DNA of 37,139 nt from a virus: the IMG/VR virus record IMGVR_UViG_3300033153_008827, positions 1 through 37,139 of that record. One strand, written 5' to 3'. The notes under the pieces were generated by a model that had not been told where the DNA came from, did no database searches, and worked only from the letters and a program-made list of their open reading frames with translations. This document shows positions 24,413-32,951 of this stretch, one piece after another. The position numbers and the translations under genes were made by a program. Each line of letters opens with the position of its first letter. The first letter of the stretch is position 1.

Positions 24413-25446
24413 TAATATAAATCTCCTGAAATAATAGTCATTGATGGAATATAATATTTATCAATATCATCAGTATTAATTTGTAAATCATGAATTATTA
24501 CTGTAACTTTTATATCTCCAGAAACAATATCCATATTAAATATTGCATATGATTCTGGATCAACTTCTGTTTCAATTATAACAGAATCCATTGTGCCAGA
24601 TACAATTTCTATATTAGGGATTGCATATGAATTTTCATTTTCTTTATTAAAAGTAACATCTCTGAATGCCATTTCAGCTATTGATGCTGAACTACTTATG
24701 CTATCTTGTGGAGACAAAACACCTTTGATTGAAGAAATATTTGCACTTAAATCTAAAGAATTACGTTCATTAATTGTATATGGTACACTTGTTATATAAT
24801 GAATATTGTCTTCAAGTTCAAATCTATATACTTGTTCTAATCTACATTGAATAGATCCAGCTCCTGCCCAATTATATAACTCATCAATTGAATCATTTAA
24901 AAATCTAACAGCTATATTATATTCAAAACTTGCCTCTGGTGCAGTTGGCTCTGTATCAAAAAAGACCTTGCCATTTATTTTATCTAAATCATAATTATAA
25001 ACAATTGATCCTTGATCTTTTATTATAACAGTACTAGATACAACAAATCTACAATGATATGCATCAGTTCTAATAAGTGGACTATCATCTAAATCAATTA
25101 CATTAGCTGATTTAAAAAAGTACCATTCCAAGGGATCAACAGGATCTTGAACCATTGGTTGATAATCAACATTTCCTACTCCGCTGCGCCAGTCAGTAAA
25201 GTCTCTCATCAAGAATCCAGCATATGACCCTTCACATGCATGGAATATATTTACCATCTCATCAAGATTTTCCCATCTCTTGATTCCTGTTCCTATATCA
25301 AATGTTCTAAGATGAGTTAGCCATTCAATCCCTCTTTGTTCTTTGCCAACATCTGTCCTAACAACTTGAGTTTTATACTCCTTAATTGCTTTAGCTCCAA
25401 GTGCTATGCACTCAGATAGTAAAATATCATGATATATTTTAATCAT
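24412..25446 (-). CDS. Cassette A: DUF2460-like protein with C-terminal YAIxNxxIVSG repeats
   Basis: This 344-residue copy directly follows the tape measure gene. The DUF2460-like body is conserved (GKEQRGIEWLTHLRTFDIGTG, ACEGSYAGFLMRDFTDWRSG, DPLEWYFFKS). It lacks three residues (KLP) present in the other copies just before YRFELED. The C-terminal repeats read YAIPNIEIVSG, YAIFNMDIVSG and YYIPSMTIISG. Position after the tape measure fits a distal tail protein role. Confidence 0.75.
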   Translation of the reverse strand: MIKIYHDILLSECIALGAKAIKEYKTQVVRTDVGKEQRGIEWLTHLRTFDIGTGIKRWENLDEMVNIFHACEGSYAGFLMRDFTDWRSGVGNVDYQPMVQDPVDPLEWYFFKSANVIDLDDSPLIRTDAYHCRFVVSSTVIIKDQGSIVYNYDLDKINGKVFFDTEPTAPEASFEYNIAVRFLNDSIDELYNWAGAGSIQCRLEQVYRFELEDNIHYITSVPYTINERNSLDLSANISSIKGVLSPQDSISSSASIAEMAFRDVTFNKENENSYAIPNIEIVSGTMDSVIIETEVDPESYAIFNMDIVSGDIKVTVIIHDLQINTDDIDKYYIPSMTIISGDLY

Positions 25447-25456
25447 TATATCTTAT

Positions 25457-28400
25457 TTAATTCTTGAAGCCTTCCTTAGCACCATTTGCATTCATTACTT
25501 TAGTGTGTAATTGAGCCATAGATTTTTTATCTATATATCCTTTGCCTTCTTCATTTGCTGCAATAGTAATATTAAATATTGTTGAATGAGCAGCTTGAGA
25601 CTCTACACCAAGCTTTCCATTCCTGCCTCTTTTAAGTGGCATTATGGCTTCTGGTCCAGCTTCTCCTGCTAATCCAGCACCATTGGCCATTGGGAATAGA
25701 ACAGGTTTATTTATAACTCCACCTCTAGCAAATGGAACTACATTCCCTTTATTAAATACCCCACCTTTTTCAAAACCAGTTCCTATCCCTGCGGCACTTA
25801 TTGAGTCAAAATCTGCAGACATGAAATTTCCCATTTCCTTACTAGATCCAGCAGCAGCACTCCCCGTGCTATTAAATGAACTTATTGATGATTCTATTGC
25901 CTTTAATATAAGCATTTTAATTATCATCTTTGATATATCAGAAAGAATACTTGCTGCCATTTCCTTAAATGATACTGCTCCAGTAGTTGCAAATTCTACA
26001 ATTGAATCCGCTGCGCCTTCTGCAAAGTCTCCTATTGCTTGTCCCATTACATCAGTCCAGATTACAGCCCATTCTTCAGTTTTTATTATCCCAGTATCTA
26101 ACGACTCATTTATTGCTTTTAGTCTTTCATTAAACTCATCACTTGACATTAAGTGCTGGACTTCTATCAAATCAGTATATGCCTGCTCTTGCTTCTTAAT
26201 CTTATCAGTCATTGTTTCAAATGAACCTCGTACAGCAGCAAGTTTTGCTTGTTCTGCTGCTATTTTTATTGCTTCCTTTTGAGCAGCAGCAGTTGCTCTA
26301 ATTGCTGCTACTCCTTCTGCATATCTTTGATTAAGAGTTTCAAGATCAGTAGCAGTATCCTTCATAACCAAATTCCAAAGCTTTTGCTCTTGCTTGGTTG
26401 CTGCCATTTCTATTCTATATAGTTTTTGTGCCGTTGTATCTAAGCCTAATATGTGAAGTTCATCTTTTTGTGCTCTAATTAAATCATCTATTGCTTTAAG
26501 ATTATCTTTAAGTGCCTTTGGCTTTGTCTTGTTTTGTCTTTTCTTTGCTTCATCAGCATTTTTATACAGCCCCATTAAAGTTTTAACTGCTTCATGCTCA
26601 GGAGTAAGGCCATGCTTAATCATAAATCTGATTCCTTTCATTTGGTCAGAAGTTGTCTTAATGCCAAGGAGCTTTGCCTGTCTCAGCGCCTCTTCTTCAT
26701 CAACAAGTGGATAAAGTTGTTTGGCATAATCCTCAGTCATATGTCCTAATTTCTGTGCTGCCCATGCAGCCTCAAAATCTGCTTGTTGTTTTTCTGCAAC
26801 AGCAATTGCATTTGCTTTTATAAAATTGGTTTGTTCATTAACTGATTTGCTGACAGTTGCTATTGCTTGATTAAACATTTTAACATGAGTATCATTCCCC
26901 TGTGCTAAGGCCTCATCTCTTAATTTCTTTAAACTTGCAAGTGCCATTGCTGATTTACTAAGTTCTGGGGAAAATTGCTGAAGTACACTTACTGCTGTAT
27001 TATATAATCCAATTGATTCCCTAACTGTTGCATTAAATGTAGCCTGGCTCCCCTTTGCTTTTTTTAGCGATTGTGTTAAAACTATTATCTCTGCATCATA
27101 ATTAGAAATTGGTGGGGCTTTATAATTTACCATAGCCTGCATAGTTTCTTCATGGGCTTGCTTTAAATTTCTATAATGGATAATGCCGCCAGCAATTATT
27201 CCGAAAAATGCAACAAAAGGTGCAGCAATAACAGCGGCTGTTGCAGCAACAGAAGCAAGAGCAGCACGAGCAGCAAATATTGCAACTCTAATTGCTATCA
27301 TCTTATCTTTAAAAGCAAGGAATGCCTTTCCAGCCGCCCATATTCCTACTGTTATTTTTGCTAATGGACTAAAGAGCCACTTGAATCCTTTTAAAATAAG
27401 ACCAAAAGGTTTTATAAGTGCAGCTGCTGTAATGCCTAGAAATAATAAATTGGATGTTAATCCCATAAATGATTCCTTCATTGCCATGGCTTTTTCACCC
27501 AAACTTGTTGCTGTCTTATCAATCTTTACGAGTGATTCATTAGCGCCATCAGCAGCCTCTGATACAGCAGTTAATTCACTATTTACAGAATTTGCTTCGG
27601 ATGCAACACTTTCAAATGATTTGCCAACATTCTTATTGGATGATGTCAAAACTTTTACAAAACTATCTACTTCAAAAAATACTCCAACAAGTTTAGTTAA
27701 TGCATTGGCCAACATCGTTAGTCCTTTTACAAAAGGCATTAGCAGAGTAACAAGGGCTGGAGCAAATGCTAATTTTAATGCATCTAATGAATTTGCCAAT
27801 TCAGCAAAAGCAGCAGTTGGCTTTTTAAGTGCTTGCTCTAGTATATCACCACCATAAGTTTCATTTATTTTCTTAACAAATTTTGGCATAAACTTTGATG
27901 TCTTTAGAGTTCCAGAGGCAACTAATTTAAAAAACTCCCCCATTTTCTCTTTGCCAAGATCCATTGCTTCTGCTGCTAATTCCATCGAGCCTGGCAAATA
28001 CTGCCCCATCTGCCTACGCAATTCCTCCATTGATACAAATCCTTTTGATGTCATTTGCTCAATTGATAAGAATAAACCATGCATTTGTTCTTTATTAAGA
28101 TTCATTATTCGACCAACTTTAGCAAATGCTCTAAATTGGTGCTCTGCAACCTTTATTGACCCTTCAGCCCTACCACTAGCAAGAACAACCGCAGCAGAGA
28201 ATTTTGAATAAGCTTTTGCAACACTATCTATATGTACTCTATAATCTTTTGCTATTCTTGCTGAAACAACCATTTGATCATTTGCATGATTTATTTTCTC
28301 AGTCATTGTTCCACTTGCATCTGCCGTAACCATCATTGCATTACGGAAGCCAAGGAATTCAGATTGAAGTCTTGCCAAGGCAACAGGATTTATTGCATCC

Positions 28401-29743
28401 CATAACCGATATAAATAGTTAGCAAATTTCATTCTAATAATGAATTCCATGGACTTTCTAAGTCTTTTTAGACCACCAGCAAATTTATTTGTTTTAGCAG
28501 CTGTTTTATCAAGATCAATTGCTAATTGTCCTGCAGTTGTTGATAGCTCCTTTGCAACTGGAACTGCACCACCTAGTGCTTTATTAAGCCCAGTAACATC
28601 AATAGCAGCAGACTTTGCCTTTGCAGAATATGCATTAAGAGAGCCATTTTTGACAGATTCTACTGCAGGCTTTACTCCAGTCAATGTTACATTAAGATTT
28701 GTTGTATCTACTGCAGCAGTTCTTGCTTTTTCAGAATATATATTAAGGGAACCATATGCTCCAGAAAATGCAACTTTTGCAGCTTCTGTTTCTGGGGTTA
28801 TTCCAGCAAGGGACATATTTAAACTAGCAGTATCTACAGCAGCCTTTTTTGCACTAGCTGAATATATATTTAGTGTGCCATAAGCACCAGCAAAGGCATC
28901 TTTTACAGCCTCAACTACTGGTTTTGCCCCATTCATTTGTCTATTTAAACCTATCGTATCAACTGCAGCATTTTTAGCTCTAGTTGAATATCCATCAAGG
29001 GCACCATATGCTGTAACAACAGCATAATGTGAAGATTTTGCTGATGATGTAACTCCACCTAATGCATTATTTAGATTAGTCGTATCAGCTGTAGCAGCTT
29101 TGGCTTTAGTTGAATGAGTTGTTAATGACTTATATGAATCGCCAATTGCATTTGCTTCTTTTTTGGCTTCCTCAGCCAATTTTTGTTCTGCAGCAGCAAA
29201 TTCAATAGCTACATCTTTTGCTTTAGTTGTTGCCCTTGCAACATTTTGTAGCATAATAGCTGCCATAGCCTCCGCTGCTTCGAGCTTTCTCATTGCGCTT
29301 GCTGCTCTAATATACGCAAGCTGAATTTGCTCAGTTGATGCAGTTGCCGATTTAGATATTCTTTTATATGATTCTAAGCTAGTTGATGCAGTAATAATTG
29401 CATTCTTTACCTGAGTTAGCTGCTTTTTAAACTCTGCAATTGATGTGGCTGTTTCTTTTGATGAAAGGCCAGAATCTTTTGTTGCCCTTGTAAATTCTAC
29501 CATTGACTCCCGTAGTTTCACAACCATATTTTTGGAGGATTCAAAAGCACGATTCAGCTTTCCTATTGCGCTTCTAGCAGATGCAGCATTTTTATCACTA
29601 AGGGCTTTTGTATAATCTCTAAATGACTCAGCTAATGCATTTGTCTTTTTAGTTATTTTAGAAAAATCATTGTCTAATTTTTTAAGTTGTGAATCAACGC
29701 TTGATGAATCAAGCGTAATTTTGACACTAATATTATCAGTCAT
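25457..29743 (-). CDS. Tape measure protein
   Basis: The 1428-residue protein sits right after the frameshifted chaperone genes, as tape measures do, and is the longest gene here. The N-terminal 200 residues are coiled coil. Five tandem ~42-residue repeats occupy about 204-407. A tape-measure domain spans about 460-650, with the marker segment GFVSMEELRRQMGQYLPGSM near 570. Hydrophobic segments near 760-785 and 830-860 may insert into the host membrane. The C-terminus has the usual GLAGEAGPEAIMPLKRG. AAGGAA precedes ATG. It sets tail length and is likely injected with the DNA. Confidence 0.93.
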   Translation of the reverse strand: MTDNISVKITLDSSSVDSQLKKLDNDFSKITKKTNALAESFRDYTKALSDKNAASARSAIGKLNRAFESSKNMVVKLRESMVEFTRATKDSGLSSKETATSIAEFKKQLTQVKNAIITASTSLESYKRISKSATASTEQIQLAYIRAASAMRKLEAAEAMAAIMLQNVARATTKAKDVAIEFAAAEQKLAEEAKKEANAIGDSYKSLTTHSTKAKAATADTTNLNNALGGVTSSAKSSHYAVVTAYGALDGYSTRAKNAAVDTIGLNRQMNGAKPVVEAVKDAFAGAYGTLNIYSASAKKAAVDTASLNMSLAGITPETEAAKVAFSGAYGSLNIYSEKARTAAVDTTNLNVTLTGVKPAVESVKNGSLNAYSAKAKSAAIDVTGLNKALGGAVPVAKELSTTAGQLAIDLDKTAAKTNKFAGGLKRLRKSMEFIIRMKFANYLYRLWDAINPVALARLQSEFLGFRNAMMVTADASGTMTEKINHANDQMVVSARIAKDYRVHIDSVAKAYSKFSAAVVLASGRAEGSIKVAEHQFRAFAKVGRIMNLNKEQMHGLFLSIEQMTSKGFVSMEELRRQMGQYLPGSMELAAEAMDLGKEKMGEFFKLVASGTLKTSKFMPKFVKKINETYGGDILEQALKKPTAAFAELANSLDALKLAFAPALVTLLMPFVKGLTMLANALTKLVGVFFEVDSFVKVLTSSNKNVGKSFESVASEANSVNSELTAVSEAADGANESLVKIDKTATSLGEKAMAMKESFMGLTSNLLFLGITAAALIKPFGLILKGFKWLFSPLAKITVGIWAAGKAFLAFKDKMIAIRVAIFAARAALASVAATAAVIAAPFVAFFGIIAGGIIHYRNLKQAHEETMQAMVNYKAPPISNYDAEIIVLTQSLKKAKGSQATFNATVRESIGLYNTAVSVLQQFSPELSKSAMALASLKKLRDEALAQGNDTHVKMFNQAIATVSKSVNEQTNFIKANAIAVAEKQQADFEAAWAAQKLGHMTEDYAKQLYPLVDEEEALRQAKLLGIKTTSDQMKGIRFMIKHGLTPEHEAVKTLMGLYKNADEAKKRQNKTKPKALKDNLKAIDDLIRAQKDELHILGLDTTAQKLYRIEMAATKQEQKLWNLVMKDTATDLETLNQRYAEGVAAIRATAAAQKEAIKIAAEQAKLAAVRGSFETMTDKIKKQEQAYTDLIEVQHLMSSDEFNERLKAINESLDTGIIKTEEWAVIWTDVMGQAIGDFAEGAADSIVEFATTGAVSFKEMAASILSDISKMIIKMLILKAIESSISSFNSTGSAAAGSSKEMGNFMSADFDSISAAGIGTGFEKGGVFNKGNVVPFARGGVINKPVLFPMANGAGLAGEAGPEAIMPLKRGRNGKLGVESQAAHSTIFNITIAANEEGKGYIDKKSMAQLHTKVMNANGAKEGFKN
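28523..29134 (-). repeat. Five tandem ~42-residue repeats inside the tape measure gene
   Basis: Each unit reads roughly Y-G-x-L-x-x-Y-S-x-x-A-K-x-A-A-V-D-T-x-x-L-N. Units start near residues 204, 246, 288, 330 and 368. The first three are exactly 42 residues, the fourth is 38 and the fifth lacks its first two residues. The outer units are the most diverged. The unit is helical and adds length to the tape measure. Confidence 0.85.
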
Positions 29744-29746
29744 TTT

Positions 29747-30049
29747 CTATTCCTTATTTGTAGACTCTAACAACTTATTGTCAAGAGCCTGAATAACTAA
29801 AACAAATTCAGCCTTCGTACCAATTATTTCAAATATATCCATATATGCAGCTATATCACTAATTGCTATTGCATTTCGCTCAGTTCTTGCATTTGATAAT
29901 ACCCTAAACGCGGATAAATACCATTCAGATACAATTGTACTTTGAACAGGATCATCGAGAGGAGTAGGCTGCCCTTCAAGGCGCAGCCTCTCATACATCT
30001 TGATATTTGCTGCATGATCAAGATTCCACTCAATTAGCCTTACTGCTCC
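29747..30049 (-). CDS. Tail assembly chaperone, frameshift extension (lambda T-like)
   Basis: This frame has no ribosome binding site before its first ATG (29998), and upstream of that it reads as continuous protein (GAVRLIEWNLDHAANIKMYERL). It opens just after a TGA at 30065-30067. A -1 shift in the upstream gene on its run of five G bases (30048-30052) joins about 125 residues of that protein to 100 residues of this one, giving a ~225-residue fusion. This G/GT arrangement between tail tube and tape measure is a standard feature of long-tailed phages. The extension recruits the tail tube protein onto the tape measure during assembly. Confidence 0.82.
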   Translation of the reverse strand, partial: GAVRLIEWNLDHAANIKMYERLRLEGQPTPLDDPVQSTIVSEWYLSAFRVLSNARTERNAIAISDIAAYMDIFEIIGTKAEFVLVIQALDNKLLESTNKE

Positions 30050-30423
30050 CCCAATGCCAATTCCTCATCATTCTTGATATAATTATCAAGATTTTTTGAG
30101 AAGTCTTTAATATAGTCATAGCAATCAGAATCGCTTTTAATAAGAGACTCTGCATTTGCTTTACTATACTCTAGATCACCAGGGAAATTTTCCCAATTAA
30201 GCAATATAGTTTCTGCATATGCTGATGCCATGAGCTCTTCTGCTTTTGCCTCTTCAAGAGTATTTGTATCAATATCATGCTTATATGGCTTTGATATTTG
30301 ACGAAAGAACCTTTTAAACTTGATATTTGAATCTCTGGCAATAAGTAGTTTAACGCCGCGATATATTCCCCATGACCCTTCTGTTTCAACCTTGCCATCA
30401 ATTGGGGTTATTTTAATATTCAT
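30040..30423 (-). CDS. Tail assembly chaperone (lambda G-like)
   Basis: I chose ATG 30423, preceded by CAGGTGAA. The longer frame from 30516 runs through the terminator hairpin and has no ribosome binding site. The 127-residue product (MNIKITPIDGKVETEGSWG...) is mainly helical and acidic at its end, as in other chaperones located between tail tube and tape measure genes. The run TTGGGGGAG lies six codons before the stop and is the likely -1 frameshift site that also yields the longer GT product. Confidence 0.82.
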   Translation of the reverse strand: MNIKITPIDGKVETEGSWGIYRGVKLLIARDSNIKFKRFFRQISKPYKHDIDTNTLEEAKAEELMASAYAETILLNWENFPGDLEYSKANAESLIKSDSDCYDYIKDFSKNLDNYIKNDEELALGEQ

Positions 30424-30459
30424 ATGTTCACCTGTATAAAAAAGTGCCTGTATAATTCT

Positions 30460-30505
30460 ATAAAAGACCTGCTCAAATGGTCTACAGGCAAACCATAAGA
30501 GCAGG
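30460..30505 (-). terminator. Terminator/attenuator after the tail tube gene
   Basis: On the - strand CCTGCTC pairs with GAGCAGG. Inside that, after a TT/TT internal loop, ATGGT pairs with ACCAT around a 10-base loop. TCTTTT follows. The structure sits between the tail tube gene and the chaperone gene. It would lower transcription downstream, which fits the much greater need for tail tube protein. Confidence 0.65.
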
Positions 30506-30528
30506 GAAAGACTCATAGCCTTTCTTGA

Positions 30529-32037
30529 TTATGCAACAACATTATTAGTTATTGTTTCAGGACCAAAGTTTGCTACTGGAGTTTCGCCAGTGCCATCTGC
30601 AAGCAAATTGCCACCAGCCGCAGTATAAGCAAGTGTTGGATTATCTGTATCAACAACTGCTGCGCTCATAGTAAGAGTCAGAATATCGCCAGATGCCACA
30701 GCCGCGCTTACAGTTGGAGAAGAAGCAACACCAGCAATAACCATATTAGTTCCATCAGTGACTTGAACATCACTATCAAATGTAACTGTCATAGTAGTAT
30801 CAGTTGCATCTTCAACAGCACCAGACTCAAACAATGGAGCAGCAACAGCAGACCCATCCATGAATTGGAATTCAATCATGTAATTATCAGTTGGATCACG
30901 CAATGCCCTCAACCCACCAGTAAGAGTAAGGAAGTTATCTTTGCCATCAATAGGCACATCAAGACTTTCAAACTTACATTTGGGCATTGTCATAACAAGG
31001 CCATTGCCATCACCATCACGAAGCGCAAGAACTACACTGAATGATTCTGAATTGATAAACTTATTGTATACAGAAAGATCACAGAAATACATAGTGATAT
31101 CTGCTGTAACATTAAGAGTAAAGTCAGTTACATCAACTGCACCCAATGTTCCAATACACTTAGCTCCTTGAGTACCATTATCAATAGTCAAGTTCATTGT
31201 TTGGAAACAAGACTCAGATGTCAAGCCAGCCAGTGAAATACCAGCAACACTAGTAACTGCATTCATAATAGAATATTCAGCCACTTCAGTTTCAGATTGG
31301 CTAGCATAATCAGTACCAGCAATCTCTGTATCTTCAAGAGGAGTTTCAATAGTTCCAAATACACTAACAGTGCCATTCAAAATAGAGCCTGTTTCAAAAT
31401 TGAAACTTGCCATTGAAATAGAACAGCCAGGATAAAAGAAATTAGAATACACTGGAGAGCCAGCACTAATACAAGAAATTCTCTTTCTGAAGCAATAAAG
31501 ATCCGCTGCCTCAGATGCATTTCTGAAGACTGCTTTGTGAGCAATACCACCAGTGCCATCATCTGGAATAGGAGGAGTTACTGTAATTTCATCTGTTCCT
31601 ATTCCAGTAACACGATAAATGCCATCAACAGAAGATGGGGACATCCCATTAATGTTAATATAAGAGCCTACTCCATAAGTATCTTCGATATCAGCAAGGC
31701 CAAGGATGCTTCCAGACTCAGTGGCAGTAATCCCAGTAAGATAAGAATCAGCAGGGCCATTGGCACTATCATCACGCAAAAGAGAAATCAGAAGTGGCTT
31801 ATATGGATGATATGATAGTTCATAATTCATATCTCCAGAAACTTCTGCATCAGTTAAAACAAGATCATCAGTTTGACGATCATTACGAATTACTTCTGAT
31901 ACAGCAGTAGTAAGCGCAGAAGTTGGACCACCACCAGTTGTTGGCAGAATTTGAAATTCAGGACTAGCAGGAACATCGCCATTCCCATCATGCGCTACAT
32001 AGCCAATGCTTGTATAGTTTGTACTTGTAATACCCAT
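30529..32037 (-). CDS. Major tail tube protein with C-terminal SwmB/Ig-like domain
   Basis: The 502-residue protein lies between the tail terminator and the chaperone genes and looks like the larger Phage_tube type. It has EVIRNDRQTDDLVLTDAEVSGDMNYELSYHPY near the start, YNKFINSESFSVVLALRD late, and LTLTGGLRALRDPTDNYMIEFQFMD near 390. The last ~100 residues (GAVEDATDTTMTVTFDSDVQV to GPETITNNVV) form an Ig-like SwmB-type domain, probably displayed on the tail surface. The same type of domain ends the three cassette proteins at the tail tip. GAGGT lies eight bases before ATG. Confidence 0.85.
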   Translation of the reverse strand: MGITSTNYTSIGYVAHDGNGDVPASPEFQILPTTGGGPTSALTTAVSEVIRNDRQTDDLVLTDAEVSGDMNYELSYHPYKPLLISLLRDDSANGPADSYLTGITATESGSILGLADIEDTYGVGSYININGMSPSSVDGIYRVTGIGTDEITVTPPIPDDGTGGIAHKAVFRNASEAADLYCFRKRISCISAGSPVYSNFFYPGCSISMASFNFETGSILNGTVSVFGTIETPLEDTEIAGTDYASQSETEVAEYSIMNAVTSVAGISLAGLTSESCFQTMNLTIDNGTQGAKCIGTLGAVDVTDFTLNVTADITMYFCDLSVYNKFINSESFSVVLALRDGDGNGLVMTMPKCKFESLDVPIDGKDNFLTLTGGLRALRDPTDNYMIEFQFMDGSAVAAPLFESGAVEDATDTTMTVTFDSDVQVTDGTNMVIAGVASSPTVSAAVASGDILTLTMSAAVVDTDNPTLAYTAAGGNLLADGTGETPVANFGPETITNNVVA

Positions 32038-32053
32038 CGTATTTTACCTCAAT

Positions 32054-32443
32054 TTAACAGTTTGATTGAGCCCAGCACTGAGCTCTTACGTTTAGCTGGA
32101 ACCAACCATTTCCTTCGTCACCAACTCTATGGGTTTCAGCGGCATAAAAATTGACACCGTCAATTACAATATTACTAAATAGTGCCTCTAGTATTGCAGC
32201 ATATTCATATGCTAGACCAGAACCAATATTTAATGGAATAAAAACTTGTATCCAAAATGATGCATAATCTCTTTTTGCTAATCCACCTAGCGCAACATTT
32301 TCAGTTAAAACAGGACGCAAAAAGCATCTTAGCCATGCATCAGTCGGAACATCAAAATCTGCATTATCAAATGCAATTTCAGTTGTTGACCAATTATCAC
32401 TAAGATGTTTTTCACAAACTTTTACGATCTCACCAAAATTCAT
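32054..32443 (-). CDS. Tail terminator (DUF4128 / lambda U-like)
   Basis: The 129-residue protein has WLRCFLRPV, then GGLAKRDYASFWIQVFIPLNIGSG, then an ending FYAAETHRVGDEGNGWFQLNVRAQCW. This matches the phage tail terminator family, where a central G-x-x-x-R strand leads into vFxPxxxGxG. The protein caps the tail tube and joins it to the head. It lies just upstream of the tail tube gene, the usual position, with 16 bases between. Confidence 0.8.
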   Translation of the reverse strand: MNFGEIVKVCEKHLSDNWSTTEIAFDNADFDVPTDAWLRCFLRPVLTENVALGGLAKRDYASFWIQVFIPLNIGSGLAYEYAAILEALFSNIVIDGVNFYAAETHRVGDEGNGWFQLNVRAQCWAQSNC

Positions 32444-32447
32444 AATT

Positions 32448-32951
32448 TTAAATCCTATTCTGCAAAATAAGCCGTTTTTCCTTAATCTGCCCTATTTTTG
32501 CCCCAATAACATGCTTTGAAACTATATCATTTATCCAACCTTGATAATTGGCTGCTTTTTTCTTTGACGTTCCTGTATTTAGTATTTCCATATATGGGGC
32601 TAAATTAACAATATACCACGTTGTTACTTTTCTTGCGCCCGGCTTTGAATACTTATATAAAACTTCTGGATATGTAGGATAATCATATAAACGCTTACAT
32701 TCATCTGTATCAGCTCTTCGGCCAAGTGGATTTTTAGATTTTACAATTCCTGTTGTAACAAACCAACTACCCCTAGCATATCCAGTACATACTGGAGTAG
32801 CTTCAACAAGATCAAACCACATTGCACCAATAAGATTAACTTGTCTTACACCAATTATATTTGTAATTACCCTGCCAAGCTCTTTGAAAGATCCAACTTC
32901 TGTATATCCGGATTCACTTGTTTGAGATCCTGGTCCACTTATTGGTCTCAT
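32448..32951 (-). CDS. Neck / tail completion protein (HK97 gp10-like)
   Basis: The 167-residue protein has LVEATPVCTGYARGSWFVTTG, the typical T-P-V-x-T-G-x-A-R-x-x-W segment of this family, and later IVNLAPYMEILNTGTSKKK, matching the Y-x-x-x-L-x-x-G-x-S segment. The family helps join head and tail. It starts at a four-base overlap with the preceding gene and ends just before the tail terminator. Confidence 0.8.
   Translation of the reverse strand: MRPISGPGSQTSESGYTEVGSFKELGRVITNIIGVRQVNLIGAMWFDLVEATPVCTGYARGSWFVTTGIVKSKNPLGRRADTDECKRLYDYPTYPEVLYKYSKPGARKVTTWYIVNLAPYMEILNTGTSKKKAANYQGWINDIVSKHVIGAKIGQIKEKRLILQNRI

Larger units (their letters stand above)
18596..25446 (-). repeat. Three tandem copies of a two-gene tail-tip cassette
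   Basis: Units at 23171-25446, 20873-23163 and 18596-20865 each hold a DUF2460-like gene followed by an Ig-tipped gene, in the same order, with the same overlaps and near-equal lengths (2.27-2.29 kb). Conservation is highest in the DUF2460 body and in the final SwmB-like domain. It is lowest in the C-terminal repeats of the first gene and the middle of the second. Copies A and B look closer to each other than to C in the SwmB-like region. Confidence 0.85.

Noticed and set aside
18596-25446. Diversity-generating retroelement acting on the variable tail proteins
   Set aside because: No reverse transcriptase or template repeat was seen, and the differences between copies are not confined to adenine positions.
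25644-26282. Long + strand frame opposite the tape measure gene
   Set aside because: It is antisense to a strongly supported coding region. Alanine- and serine-rich helical genes give long open antisense frames by codon bias. The same holds for + strand frames at 27183-27857 and 28440-28883.
29747-29998. Stand-alone gene starting at ATG 29998
   Set aside because: There is no ribosome binding site, and the frame upstream reads as protein to the slip site, so it is the extension of the chaperone frameshift product.
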